The translations under genes were made by a program, and so were the position numbers. Under the pieces are notes generated by a model. That model ran no database searches, was not told where the DNA came from, and saw only the letters and a list, made by a program, of their open reading frames with translations. From an uncultured Olegusella sp. (GTDB lineage: Bacteria > Actinomycetota > Coriobacteriia > Coriobacteriales > Atopobiaceae): 57,750 nt of DNA. The DNA is taken from the NCBI RefSeq assembly GCF_947253395.1, contig NZ_CAMXYY010000003.1:1-57750 (forward strand), given 5' to 3'. Positions 1 through 10,353 of the stretch are shown here, in pieces (position 1 is the first letter of the stretch; each line of letters begins with the position of its first letter).

Positions 1-206
1 TTTTGATATCTAGACTATGCTGCTGTCAAAGTGCGCAAGAAATTGTACGTTACCTCGGTTTTGAGGGTGAAAAAGGTAGCGTTGATTATATAAAGACTTC
101 AGATTCTAGGGAATACTACCTCAGCCTCAGAGGCACTGTTACACTAACTTTTGTTTGCAGAACCCTATCCACTCTACCAAGTGAGTTAGCTGGTACTTTT
201 ATGATG

Positions 207-1397
207 TTACACTTGCTGGTGGGGTTGGGAGAAAAATCTACTGTGCTTGATTTTTATGGTAAGAATCCCAGATAGTTTGCTTAGTACTCCACAAATAGCG
301 AGGCTTACCAAAAAGATACTGGTGGCAGTACAAAGGATAAAGGAGAGAGTCCAAAATCCTGACATCCCATGTAATAGGTGAGATTTAATAAAAGGGATAA
401 TTCCATTGGAATTAAGCATATCAATAATAAATTCATGGATGACGTATACGGGGAACGTGAGTGATGCTACAGTGCAAATGATAAATTTGAGTTTGGGATG
501 AGTATCTTTTTGTATTAAAGATTTGCAAAGTATATAGATACAGATGGTAACTAATAGACCGAAAGGTGAATACCAAAAGATCGCCACAGTATGATCGAGT
601 CCCTGCATATAGGCATGATGCTGGAATATGGCACGTATATTGTTGACGCAAACTATCCCTGTTAGCGCAACTAATGCAATAAGAAGTTGATGAGAGGCTA
701 AGCGAAGCTTTATATTGTTCCACCTGCGGTAAAAAATATCCCCCCAGAGAACTATGATAGCTCCTGGAATCATTGCATTAAGACTATGGTGCGAAAAAGC
801 AAAAGTCTGGTTATTTGTTAAAGTATTTATCGTCAATCCAATAAAGGAAAGCGCAAGAAACACATTCTCTCGTTTGTCAGATTTTCTGAGATAAAGTGCA
901 AAAGAATTAAGTGCAGGAGAGATTAAAAGAAGTAAGAAATAAGCTATAAGAAACCAGAGATGTCCGCTACGTTTAACGGGAACAAGCAACTTAGCTAAAC
1001 TATATACCAAAGCTTTATAGTCGCTGAGTGGATGACTAAGAGATTTTAAGATGGGTGTTCCAGATATAAAAAAGTCATAAAAGAAAAAAATAAAAAGACA
1101 AAAGACACATACGGGGATACCTATTTTCTTAGCAAAGTGACTCAAAGAACGTTGATAGTTAAAGTCCTCTCGAAAAAGAAAACATCCGGTAATAAACCAA
1201 AAAATTGCTACTCCATCAGCAACTAGGCAAGTGATAAAAATTTGAGAGTTATATGCCACTCCGTGTTTTAAGGGGCCCGGATTAATATGGCATGCGATTA
1301 CACAAAGACAACCAACGATGCGCATTAATTCAATTGCTGGATCACGTTTTTGCTTATAGTTCTGAGGTTGAACTTCATATCCCTTGATATGTTTCAT
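207..1397 (-). CDS. Acyltransferase 3 family membrane protein
   Basis: Polytopic membrane protein of 396 aa with the layout of the acyltransferase-3 family (OatA/WecH/Oac type), which moves acyl groups, usually acetyl, onto cell-surface sugars. The N-terminus has the typical start of the family: a charged lead, then ELMRIVGCLCVIACH, a membrane helix ending in the conserved His near residue 37. About ten hydrophobic segments follow. Length fits the family (about 350-400 aa). It lies 66 bp downstream of, and on the same strand as, the giant GT2 gene, so it is probably the last gene of that transcript and acylates its product. The acyl donor and acceptor cannot be read from sequence. Confidence 0.85.
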   Translation of the reverse strand: MKHIKGYEVQPQNYKQKRDPAIELMRIVGCLCVIACHINPGPLKHGVAYNSQIFITCLVADGVAIFWFITGCFLFREDFNYQRSLSHFAKKIGIPVCVFCLFIFFFYDFFISGTPILKSLSHPLSDYKALVYSLAKLLVPVKRSGHLWFLIAYFLLLLISPALNSFALYLRKSDKRENVFLALSFIGLTINTLTNNQTFAFSHHSLNAMIPGAIIVLWGDIFYRRWNNIKLRLASHQLLIALVALTGIVCVNNIRAIFQHHAYMQGLDHTVAIFWYSPFGLLVTICIYILCKSLIQKDTHPKLKFIICTVASLTFPVYVIHEFIIDMLNSNGIIPFIKSHLLHGMSGFWTLSFILCTATSIFLVSLAICGVLSKLSGILTIKIKHSRFFSQPHQQV

Positions 1398-1463
1398 AAA
1401 AACTGTCCTATTCCAGACATAGTAAAATACGCCTAGTTATTGAGTAAATTATGGGTGGGAAAG

Positions 1464-4400
1464 CTAGGATAGCCCTAGCTTTCTTAGGATAAGTTTTGGA
1501 TTGCGTAGCGCCCTTCTTGCCCTTCTCAAAAAACGCCTCAACCTCAAACCTAACTTAATAATTTTATTGTTCTTTATCTGGGAGAGCCTATCCTGCAATC
1601 TATTTGCAGCCCTGAGATTTGAGGCGGCCAATCTGTTTAAAGTATTTATCTCATCATTCTGAGCCTTGATAATTTCTTTGAGCTCACAATAGCTTGTGAT
1701 ATTTTTTTCAAAAAGATAGAGCTCAAGTTCAGGCATGAACCATCGTTCGTTTTGTTCAATACTAGAGAGCTTTGAAAATTGTGCCCTAGCATGCTGCAAC
1801 ATGTATTCGCGCAATTCACATGCAACAGCCCATCCCTCATCCTCTGGAGAGTGAGCTGAAATTTCGTCACTCATAGCAAGAAATATTTTAAAATAACTGT
1901 AGCAATTGAAGAACTTAAGTTTACCTGACATTGTCGATCCTGAGCGGACTCGGCGCTTGTAGAGTGAATCATGCATACAATTCGCTCGTCTTGCATGTAA
2001 GAGAGACTTGAACGTATAAAAGTTATCCTCATAAATGATTCCAGGAAGAAACCAAAGATTATTATTAATAAAATGCTCTCTACGTGTCATCTGCATACAG
2101 GGAGAAACCCAGTAGTCCCCGTCATTCCATAATTCTTTTAGTAATGTGGGTCCATTAAGGACATCTGAGTGTAGATAATGCCTTTGATAGTTTCCCTCAA
2201 AGTGTTGGTATGTTTCAATGTCATCGGTGGAATGTGCGAAGCTTATACCCTCAAAAAAGAGGACATCGAGCTTTTCAAGCTCCATTTTTTTGTATAGTCT
2301 TTCAAGTGCATATATATCAAGTACATCGTCGCTGTCAATGAAGTAAATATATCTTCCTACTGAATAACTTACACCTGTATTTCGAGCGACGCTCTGACCT
2401 TGATTTTCTTGATGTAGCAGTATTATTCGTGGATCGTTTTCAGCAAATTTTTTGATTAATTCGGATGAGGAGTCGATGCTTCCATCGTCCACACAAATGA
2501 TTTCAATGTCGTTTTTACTTTGATTTACAAGAGAATCAAGACATTCTGAAAGGTATTCTTCGGAGTTATATATGGGAACCACAACGCTAACTGATGGTTG
2601 AATCGTGCTTTTTCGGGGAATTACTGTGATTTCTGCCCGTTCCGTAGATGAGGATATTTTTTCAAATCCAGCTCGTAATCCTTGGAAGAAGTTGTAATCT
2701 GCTTCCTCTTCATACGATTCACAAGCCAAATCGAAAACACCTGTGTTGCGTACAGCATCAGAACTAAGTGCATGTACTGCGATACTTCGCGCATCGTTGC
2801 TGGTCAATGAATCAAAGTCGCTACGAATAGTATGTGCAGCTAACGCACGGGCACTCGAGAGAACGAGTGGGTTGTTGTATGTATTAGATGCAAATACACC
2901 ATTTGCTCCAAGAAGATCTATCCATGGTTTAGCAAGTTCAGATGCATAGGGATTTATATGATTTTCTTTGCGTTCTTTTGAAGTACTTGCCTGGACTATT
3001 ACTGCAGTATCACAGACAGAGATCTTTGATGCTTGCAACAGAGCGATTAAGCACAGAAGAGCATCGTTTCTAAACGATGTATTAGTCTCAAATTGATAGG
3101 GAAGAGACTTTAAAAAGCCTGTTCTATAAACTTTGCCTAACACAGTTGGTGAGCTAACTTGTAGTAATTGTTTTGGTGCTGTAGTTGAATTGAACGGGTA
3201 AATGCTGCTGTAGATTACTTCGTTGTATCCGAATGACTCTTGTGTCAGCTTTTTTGAATCTAAGTTATAACATGTTTGTTTATTGAGTAGGATGTCAGGA
3301 GATTGCGTTTCAATAATTTCTCCTAAAAGCTCAAGACATGATGGCTGTAGAAATGTGTAGTTATTGATAAACAGGATAAAGGCACCCTGCGATTTGTTTA
3401 TTGCGGTATTGCGCAAAGATTCTCCACCATCGCTGATAACCTGGAATCGGGAATCCTCATGTGCATATTTGGCCAAAATTGTATCAGTATTGCCTAGTGA
3501 GTTTTGATCAAAGCATAGAACTTCAAAACTAGAAAAAGTTTGAGCGAGTAAGCTATCTAAGCATGTGCGAAGGGTTTTTTCTCCATTGCGAACTTCCAGC
3601 ACTATAGTGAATAGTGGTGAATTCTTAAGGTTTGAGGACTCAAATTTCTGAGATATTGTCTTGTGCTGCGCAGCATAGGATTCTGGGCTCTCCAGAACTT
3701 GCTCAATAAATCTGCGATATCTACCAGTAAGATAGTCTAATTTGAAAGACCCTGACTCTAGTCCTTGGGTAAATTCAGCTTGGACTTCTTTTAAGAAATC
3801 AATTCTCAGGCTGTCAGCAAGACGCTTATCATTCCAATCGTACACAGTAGCCGTGCGTGACCAGATATCTGCTCTATAAGTCTTCTTAAGGGTAGGTCGT
3901 GCATTTATATAGGCATGGACGGATTTCATTTCATCGCAGACACAAAATACTTTGCCTGAAGAATGTACACTGCTAGTGTCATTATCAATACGGTAATGCA
4001 GCCATCCCCTTTTTAGTAAGATTATAGATTTGGCTGCCATAATAACTTTTAACAAAAAAGCTGTATCTTGATAGGAAGCGCCGGGAGTTTCTAGAAAATC
4101 AATTCCTTTTTTTGTGAGAAAATCTTTCCTATAAATGCCACTCCAGATTCCTGATGCACCATCTAAAATCTTTTTCTTTTCGCCTACGGTAAGAACTTTG
4201 TTATAAGGTAAACCAGCATAACGTTCAAACAGAGTATCATGCTGGATAGGCTTGGTTTGAAAACGACGCCAATTTGCTTTGACAACGTCTGCATCCCTCT
4301 TCTTAGCGACTGCAAAAAGATTGGCATACATGGTTGGGGAGGCAAAATCATCTGTTTCAACGATTCCTATATATTCGCCTTGAGCATGCTTAAGCCCCAA

Positions 4401-5564
4401 ATTCATTTGGTGGCCATAGCTTTTTTTATCTAAAACTATGACAGTTACGCGAGGATCGTTTTTTTCGAACTCTCTTAGTATTTCTAGCGTGCCGTCAGTT
4501 GAACCTGCATCTACGCAAATGATTTCAATATTGCGAAGAGTTTGATTACAGACACTTTGTACGCATTCACGAATATAAGGCCTCACGTTGAGTGAGGGCA
4601 TAATAACGCTTATTGCGATGGGTTTCCAATTTAGCACTTTTTGTACTTCAGACCAGCTACCTGTCTTATAAAAAAATTTTTTCGGTTTGTCTGCCACGCC
4701 TAATTCTTTAAAAGCTCTAGATAGCGTTGGGACTATTTTCTGGTACGTCGAGATGTCAACGCTATTTTTATACCAATTTGTAAACGTGACGCAATAGTTA
4801 ATGAAGTCCTGTTCAAAGCGATCATAAAGTTTTTTTTCTTGGAGAAAATCTCTTACCTTAATGAGAGCATCAAAAAAGCAGTGCCAACTTTTTTCTCGTG
4901 TAACAACTAGAGATCCTTCGTGTACCCTCTGATGAATTAAGACATCGTTGATATAGTCAATTTTCTTGGCAAGCAGGGTGGCTCCCACCACAAAAAATAG
5001 GTCGTTTGTTGTGCGCTGTTCTTGGAAATACAACGAGGAATCTTTAATAAATTGAGCTCTGAATAGCTTGTCCCAAGGCCACCAAATAAAAGCTTCAAAA
5101 AAGTCCTTCTTTATATCGGTTGCTTGGAAGTAATTATTAGCTGGTATCAACTCAGATTTGATAGTCCATGGAGTATCAATAGTTTCTTTTGTCTCGTGAA
5201 TGAATTTGTTACACCTACATATAGCAACATCAAGTTGCTCAAAATCAGAAATAGTAACTAGTTTTTCTAACATGGTTAGTTCAAAGACGTCATCACTATC
5301 CAAAAAACTGAGATACTCTCCAGTAGCAATTTTCATTCCTTTGTTTCTTGCAGCACCTGCACCAGCGTTTTTTTGTTCTATTACTTTAATGCGCGAATCA
5401 TTTTTTGCATATCTGTTTAGGATGGTAAGGCTTGAGTCGCTACTGCCATCGTCTACACAAATTACTTCAATATCACTTAGGGTCTGAGATAGAACACTTT
5501 TCAAGCATTCGTCAAGATATTTTTCTGCATTAAATATTGGAATAATTACGGACACTTTTGGCAT
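1464..5564 (-). CDS. Giant multi-domain GT2 glycosyltransferase (four GT2 folds)
   Basis: A 1366-aa cytoplasmic protein made of four successive GT-A fold (GT2) units. Unit 1 begins at residue 1 (VSVIIPIFNAEKYLDECL, then VDDGSSD and FLDSDD). Unit 2 begins near 316 (ISVIMPSLNVRPYIREC, VDAGSTDGT, VETDD). Unit 3 begins near 650 but is degenerate: FTIVLEVRNGEKTL, then DQNSLGNTD, and FINNYTF where the DxD should be. Unit 4 begins near 989 (VSVVVPIYNSEEYLSECL, VDDGSIDSS, FIDSDD). The C-terminus is a basic, helical tail with coiled-coil character ending in an Arg-rich segment (RLRRFLRRARRALR), which could touch the membrane. GT2 proteins are usually 250-400 aa, so this is a natural fusion. It probably adds several sugars of a wall polymer. 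Start chosen at ATG 5564, the only Met before the first GT2 strand. Confidence 0.9.
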   Translation of the reverse strand: MPKVSVIIPIFNAEKYLDECLKSVLSQTLSDIEVICVDDGSSDSSLTILNRYAKNDSRIKVIEQKNAGAGAARNKGMKIATGEYLSFLDSDDVFELTMLEKLVTISDFEQLDVAICRCNKFIHETKETIDTPWTIKSELIPANNYFQATDIKKDFFEAFIWWPWDKLFRAQFIKDSSLYFQEQRTTNDLFFVVGATLLAKKIDYINDVLIHQRVHEGSLVVTREKSWHCFFDALIKVRDFLQEKKLYDRFEQDFINYCVTFTNWYKNSVDISTYQKIVPTLSRAFKELGVADKPKKFFYKTGSWSEVQKVLNWKPIAISVIMPSLNVRPYIRECVQSVCNQTLRNIEIICVDAGSTDGTLEILREFEKNDPRVTVIVLDKKSYGHQMNLGLKHAQGEYIGIVETDDFASPTMYANLFAVAKKRDADVVKANWRRFQTKPIQHDTLFERYAGLPYNKVLTVGEKKKILDGASGIWSGIYRKDFLTKKGIDFLETPGASYQDTAFLLKVIMAAKSIILLKRGWLHYRIDNDTSSVHSSGKVFCVCDEMKSVHAYINARPTLKKTYRADIWSRTATVYDWNDKRLADSLRIDFLKEVQAEFTQGLESGSFKLDYLTGRYRRFIEQVLESPESYAAQHKTISQKFESSNLKNSPLFTIVLEVRNGEKTLRTCLDSLLAQTFSSFEVLCFDQNSLGNTDTILAKYAHEDSRFQVISDGGESLRNTAINKSQGAFILFINNYTFLQPSCLELLGEIIETQSPDILLNKQTCYNLDSKKLTQESFGYNEVIYSSIYPFNSTTAPKQLLQVSSPTVLGKVYRTGFLKSLPYQFETNTSFRNDALLCLIALLQASKISVCDTAVIVQASTSKERKENHINPYASELAKPWIDLLGANGVFASNTYNNPLVLSSARALAAHTIRSDFDSLTSNDARSIAVHALSSDAVRNTGVFDLACESYEEEADYNFFQGLRAGFEKISSSTERAEITVIPRKSTIQPSVSVVVPIYNSEEYLSECLDSLVNQSKNDIEIICVDDGSIDSSSELIKKFAENDPRIILLHQENQGQSVARNTGVSYSVGRYIYFIDSDDVLDIYALERLYKKMELEKLDVLFFEGISFAHSTDDIETYQHFEGNYQRHYLHSDVLNGPTLLKELWNDGDYWVSPCMQMTRREHFINNNLWFLPGIIYEDNFYTFKSLLHARRANCMHDSLYKRRVRSGSTMSGKLKFFNCYSYFKIFLAMSDEISAHSPEDEGWAVACELREYMLQHARAQFSKLSSIEQNERWFMPELELYLFEKNITSYCELKEIIKAQNDEINTLNRLAASNLRAANRLQDRLSQIKNNKIIKLGLRLRRFLRRARRALRNPKLILRKLGLS

Positions 5565-5766
5565 ACTGAATAGCTCTCTTCTCTATTTATGTTTATGTTT
5601 CCTTATTATCTCTTATAGCAAATGTAGAAAGCAAACCTTCTTCTACGTTTTATTGCGGAGCATTCCATTGCATGGTGCTTGTGTTGGTATTCAAATTTTA
5701 CTTGTGGGAACGAGTACCTGTATGCACATATGAATCCATTAATACTTTTCAATTTTATTAGTTAAT

Positions 5767-5780
5767 CCACCATATGGTGG
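5767..5780. promoter_or_regulatory. Perfect 14-bp palindrome in divergent promoter region
   Basis: The sequence CCACCATATGGTGG is a perfect palindrome in the 294-bp gap between two divergent glycosyltransferase genes. It sits just upstream of a possible extended -10 (TGTGATAAT, 5801-5809) for the plus-strand gene. This is the arrangement of a dimeric repressor or activator site. No regulator is encoded nearby, so function is inferred only. The rest of 5565-5858 shows no gene. Confidence 0.35.
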
Positions 5781-5858
5781 TGAACTGCATAATTTTTTAG
5801 TGTGATAATACTTATTTGATTGGTCTATTAGGTGCTGATATTTCCAAGGAGATAAATA

Positions 5859-8141
5859 ATGCCTCTCATTTCTGTTGTCCTATCAGTGTTAAATGATGCG
5901 CCTTTCTTGAATCAGTGCCTTGACAGCTTTCTTACTCAGACATCGGATGATTTTCAACTTATCTGCATTGATTGGGGGAGCAATGATGCATCACAAGTCA
6001 TTCTTGCTGAATATGCCCAACATGATGAGCGCATAACAGTTATCAATCAGTCTGGTAGCAGCCAAGATGAGATGTATAATTATGTTATTCAATACGCAAC
6101 AGGAGATTACATCTATTTTTGTGATGCAGGCGATTATGTTGAACGTATCTTTATAGAACGTCTAAAAGATCAGGTAAATACCTATCAAGTAGACGTGCTG
6201 TTTTTTGATGCAAAAACGTTTGAATCCCATACCAATACAATGATTCCGAGGACTCAAATGTGGCCTCAGTTTTATAGCAATAAAACAGTGTTCTCTTACA
6301 GGGACGCTCCTCAGCATATTATGACAATCTCTTCAACTGATATTTGGACTAAATTGTTTAGCTTGAGCTTCCTGAAAGAGAAAAAATTAAGCTTTTTACC
6401 ATTTAATAAGACTGCTGAAATTGTTTTTATTGCACTTGCTTTGTGTGAGGCGAGTCAATTCTTAAGCATCAATGAAAAGTTAGTACATCATCGCACGAAG
6501 AAAGGGAATCTTCGGCATATCAAACACTCACCAACAGATGTTCTTACTGCGGTAACACAATTGTATACTGAGCTGTGCAATCGAGAACGTTATGAAGAAC
6601 TAGAATTTCCGTTTGCAAATTTTGCTGTTAGAACACTCGCGCAATGTTTACATGGAATGTCCGATGCTCAGGAGCGCTTTGTGCTTTGCAGTCATATTGC
6701 ACACTCTGAACTGATACAAACGAAGGTATTAGCTTTTAAACGAGAAAGCTATGAGAGTTGCGGAGATTATGACTGTGTTTGTGGATGTGAGTCAGCGTAT
6801 GAGTATCACCCTAGGATACAAAATCTGAAACAAGGTTCTACGGAACCCTATGTCCTTCAAGAACGTACTCCAACGTTATGTGTGCCAAAAGTAACTGTTA
6901 TTGTACCTGCCTTTAACGTGAGTCTCTGGATTGGACAATGCCTTGATAGTATACTTCGTCAAACTCTACAAGAGATAGAAATAATTATTGTTGATGATGG
7001 GTCTACAGATGCCACTCTCGATGTGGCATTGAACTATGCCCAACACGATACACGTATAACGGTGATGTCACAGCATAAACCAGGCCACTCCTGTGCCAGT
7101 TCAAGAAATGCGGCGTTGAGCTGGGATCACCAATGGGGCGATTATCTTTATTTTCTGGATGCTGATGACTGGATTGAGCCAAATGCACTTCAGACTCTTT
7201 GGGAGAGAGCGGAAAAAGACCAGCTAGATGAAGTTATTTTTGATGGCGCTGCATTTCTCGATGATACAAAAATACCGAGTAAACAAGCAGAGCGTGAGTT
7301 TGCCAAGTATTCCAAGTATTACCGTCGCTACCAAGATTATACGGGTGTGTGGGATGGAAAAGATCTCCTTTGTGTCTTTCACGCGGCTGAGGAATATCGC
7401 GTAAATGTTGCCTTACAATTTTTTAATAAATCCTATTTTGATGCGTCTCATCTACGCTTTAACCAATCAGCTGCGCATGAAGATAATACATTTACCTTTC
7501 AGGCACTCTGGCACGCTAAGCGAGTTGGATATATACCACAAGCATTCTATCGTCGGCGTGTTCGCAGTGATTCTCTCATGACGTCCGCCAAACAATTCAA
7601 ACATGCGCATGGTTATTTTCTTGCCTATCAAGAAGTTCTTGCGGAATTATGGCGTTATCCGTCTGATGTGGCTGAACAGACACGAACCGCAACTATGATT
7701 GCAACACAATTGCTCCGTAATGCGCGCAATGATTATCACAAGCTTTCTTTTGCGGAAAAATATGCATTTTGGGCGTTAAACCCGATTGATCAGAGGAATT
7801 TTGAGGTGTTGGTGCGTGAGCTAGATACCTTCCGCACACATATGGAAGATGCTGAAGCATCAAGAGAGAGGGCGCTGGTGGCAAAATGTGCTGCGGAGGC
7901 GATGGCATGTACGCATAAACATGCCGCATCCTCTGCCGCTACGGATCTTAAGAAAGAGATGCAAGCGCACAGGAAGGCTGAGTCAGCACTGGCAGACGCG
8001 CTTGAGAAAAACAGGCGGCTTAAAAAACGCCTAGATGCTCTGCTTTCTTCCAAATCGTATCGTATAGGTTCAGCCCTTGTGACGCCTGCAAAGAAGATAC
8101 GTGAAGCGTTTAAGCCAAGGAAAAATAGCAGCAAGCAGTAA
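5859..8141 (+). CDS. Tandem GT2 glycosyltransferase with coiled-coil tail
   Basis: A 760-aa protein with two GT2 folds. The first (residues 1-230) is divergent: ISVVLSVLNDAPFLNQCLDS, then IDWGSNDAS and CDAGDY in place of the usual DDGS and DxD motifs, so it may be weakly active or inactive. The second (from about residue 345) is canonical: VTVIVPAFNVSLWIGQCLDS, VDDGSTDAT, FLDADDW. Residues about 650-730 are Ala/Glu/Lys-rich and predicted coiled coil, followed by a basic tail. The start is supported by AAGGAGA about 9 bp upstream. It is convergent with the next gene (6 bp between stops) and divergent from the 1366-aa GT. The C-terminal half resembles unit 4 of that protein (shared RRRVRS motif after the GT-A core), suggesting a common origin. 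Confidence 0.9.
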   Translation: MPLISVVLSVLNDAPFLNQCLDSFLTQTSDDFQLICIDWGSNDASQVILAEYAQHDERITVINQSGSSQDEMYNYVIQYATGDYIYFCDAGDYVERIFIERLKDQVNTYQVDVLFFDAKTFESHTNTMIPRTQMWPQFYSNKTVFSYRDAPQHIMTISSTDIWTKLFSLSFLKEKKLSFLPFNKTAEIVFIALALCEASQFLSINEKLVHHRTKKGNLRHIKHSPTDVLTAVTQLYTELCNRERYEELEFPFANFAVRTLAQCLHGMSDAQERFVLCSHIAHSELIQTKVLAFKRESYESCGDYDCVCGCESAYEYHPRIQNLKQGSTEPYVLQERTPTLCVPKVTVIVPAFNVSLWIGQCLDSILRQTLQEIEIIIVDDGSTDATLDVALNYAQHDTRITVMSQHKPGHSCASSRNAALSWDHQWGDYLYFLDADDWIEPNALQTLWERAEKDQLDEVIFDGAAFLDDTKIPSKQAEREFAKYSKYYRRYQDYTGVWDGKDLLCVFHAAEEYRVNVALQFFNKSYFDASHLRFNQSAAHEDNTFTFQALWHAKRVGYIPQAFYRRRVRSDSLMTSAKQFKHAHGYFLAYQEVLAELWRYPSDVAEQTRTATMIATQLLRNARNDYHKLSFAEKYAFWALNPIDQRNFEVLVRELDTFRTHMEDAEASRERALVAKCAAEAMACTHKHAASSAATDLKKEMQAHRKAESALADALEKNRRLKKRLDALLSSKSYRIGSALVTPAKKIREAFKPRKNSSKQ

Positions 8142-8147
8142 GCTTGA

Positions 8148-10298
8148 CTAGTGTTTGAGTAAGTTGCGTAGTATTGGCCCAAGCGGCGTTTTGAGTATGT
8201 ATCTACTAAAGCCCCGCAGTCCCTTTCGCTTGAGCTCTTGCCGAAGCTTTGTATTTTGTACGCGTTCCGCATGATAACGTTCTCGATAGTTATCGCGCTG
8301 CTTACGCATTGTGCCATAGCGTTTTTGGCCTATCTGCTTATGGTAGAGTGGCTCGTTGTGCTTTAGGAGGTAGAGTAGCTTCTCGGGACTGCGCGCTATA
8401 AACTCATGTTGGTCTTCGAGATGAGGAAGAAGAGCTGAGATACAGCCGTCTATAATGTAGTGTGCTTTAAACTTGAATGAGGCAAAGTCATTATCTTGAA
8501 GATCTTCAACGAGGACACTAGCAGCAAAATGCTCGAAAGATTTTTCTGCTGCCTCAAATGCACCTTGTTCTATGAGAAGAGCCTTCATACGGACAAGGGC
8601 TTCCATGCGCAGATTTTCAGTATTGATTTGCTCGCGAGCGATACGTACTGCGCCCATTGCACGATCGCGCTTGAGAGTGCGTATACATTTTAGGGGGCTA
8701 CATTCGAGAGTATGAGCTGTTAGTAGTGTACGCAACATGAGCTCTGAGGGGTCAAAGTCAAAGGGGTATTTTTCCAGATGGTCAAAGACCTGCGAAAGTA
8801 AGGTTGTTTTGATACAAAAGTTTCCAAAGTTTGTAGGCATGAGCTCAAAGAGTTGAGGGTAGATTGTCTCAATCGTGCTCATCCCAATAGGGCATTCAAG
8901 TGTATTGAGTGAATCCACAAGCAAAATATCTGCTGAGCTTTGACGGGTAACGGCAATTAACTGTTCTGCACTATTCTTTTGCAGGGTGGCATTGCTCGCT
9001 ACTACATATACTTTGTCAGTACGTATATGAGCAAAGACTTCGTGAGCATTACCATTGAGATAGCTGATACGCTTGTCAAAGCTGGCAACATGCTGGGAAA
9101 ATATACCAGAATAATCCCAGCTTCCCCCTTCATCCCATGCAATGATATCGATAGATGCAGAGCTGTTTTGGGTATTGAGTAGACGTAAAATACCTGAGAT
9201 AAACGCATAGTTATTATGCGCATTTACCAGCAGGGTAAGCTCAGGGCTTTTAACGCGCTCAAGCTTCTTTAGTTTTTTGTCGTAGAGCCCCATTACTTCG
9301 CGATAAAAAATTTTGCGTGTTTCTTCTATTTCAGGATTTTCGAGTACCGCTTCGGGTTTCAGTCGACTAAAAATTTTTCTTACTCGTTCAAAGAGTTGAG
9401 GGTCAGTTTTTTGAAGCTTCATACCATTAAAAATGCTAACGGTAAGGCGTAGTACTCGTCGAGCAAAGTGACGATAAATCTGTGCGTCTGCCTGGGGATA
9501 ACGATCAAAGATGGCGAGCATATCTTCCATGCGTGATAAAGGAATAGTGTAGTCAGTGGTAAACATCGAAGAATTCTCATTAGTGCGGCGGTAATGGTAG
9601 TACGCTTTGGGTACCCATACCAAAGTTTTGGCACTCAACGCCGTGTCAAAAAGCCAAGGGTTATCTACCCATCCCGCGCCACGTGCCTCGACAAAGTGAA
9701 TATTGTTTTGGGTGAGATATTCACGACGGTAAATACATGCCCAGACTGCGGGATGATCCCGCACAGTTAAAGCTAGCTCGGGCACTGTGCCAAGCGTAAC
9801 GCGATAAGGCAACCCTCCATAGCCTGGAGGAATGGTTACCGTTGCAGGCTCATACTCATTGGCATCCCAATAATGGTAAAACGAAGAGCGTACAATATCT
9901 GCCTTTGTTTGTTCAGGATGCTGTTCAAGATACGACTGGGCACATGGCAAGATGTCTTGACTGGGTAGCACATCAATCTGTGCGTAGCGATACAGATCTT
10001 CAAACATATGCGCATCGATAAAGTCGTCTGGCTCGAGAATACCAATATATTCGCCAGTAGAAGCAGCGATTCCTGTATTAACTGCACAACCATAACCACC
10101 ATTCTCTTTGTCAATAAGCTTGAATTGTGGATAGCGGTTGACATATTCCTGCAGGATAGCGAGAGAATTATCAGTAGATCCATCGTTTACACAGATAATC
10201 TCGATGCTTTTGAGTGTTTGTTGAGCGAGTGAGTCCAGAGCCTGCCTGAGATATTCTTCCTCATTGTATGTGGGTACAATTACCGATACTGCAGTCAT
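8148..10298 (-). CDS. GT2 family glycosyltransferase, long C-terminal region
   Basis: About 716 aa. The N-terminal 300 residues are a canonical GT2: VSVIVPTYNEEEYLRQALDS, VNDGSTDNS, and LEPDDF as the metal-binding motif. The C-terminal 400 residues carry a second, very divergent Rossmann-like stretch (LTLLVNAHNNYAFISGIL onward) and end in a coiled-coil, basic tail, much like the other large GTs here. The reading frame extends upstream to 10409, but this would overlap the preceding gene by 56 bp; the ATG at 10298 places the GT2 motif at residue 4 as in relatives, so I use it. It is the third gene of the minus-strand run 12866-8148 with two CDP-glycerol-type transferases. Sugar and acceptor are unknown. 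Confidence 0.87.
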   Translation of the reverse strand: MTAVSVIVPTYNEEEYLRQALDSLAQQTLKSIEIICVNDGSTDNSLAILQEYVNRYPQFKLIDKENGGYGCAVNTGIAASTGEYIGILEPDDFIDAHMFEDLYRYAQIDVLPSQDILPCAQSYLEQHPEQTKADIVRSSFYHYWDANEYEPATVTIPPGYGGLPYRVTLGTVPELALTVRDHPAVWACIYRREYLTQNNIHFVEARGAGWVDNPWLFDTALSAKTLVWVPKAYYHYRRTNENSSMFTTDYTIPLSRMEDMLAIFDRYPQADAQIYRHFARRVLRLTVSIFNGMKLQKTDPQLFERVRKIFSRLKPEAVLENPEIEETRKIFYREVMGLYDKKLKKLERVKSPELTLLVNAHNNYAFISGILRLLNTQNSSASIDIIAWDEGGSWDYSGIFSQHVASFDKRISYLNGNAHEVFAHIRTDKVYVVASNATLQKNSAEQLIAVTRQSSADILLVDSLNTLECPIGMSTIETIYPQLFELMPTNFGNFCIKTTLLSQVFDHLEKYPFDFDPSELMLRTLLTAHTLECSPLKCIRTLKRDRAMGAVRIAREQINTENLRMEALVRMKALLIEQGAFEAAEKSFEHFAASVLVEDLQDNDFASFKFKAHYIIDGCISALLPHLEDQHEFIARSPEKLLYLLKHNEPLYHKQIGQKRYGTMRKQRDNYRERYHAERVQNTKLRQELKRKGLRGFSRYILKTPLGPILRNLLKH

Positions 10299-10353
10299 CT
10301 GTGCTTCTTTCACTGTGTGAGCTTTGCTTAAAACTTTATTATCACGAATAATG

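Noticed and set aside
3..275. 90-aa plus-strand frame at the left edge
   Set aside because: It overlaps the end of the acyltransferase gene, has no Shine-Dalgarno and no recognisable motif; 1-206 shows no gene I can support.
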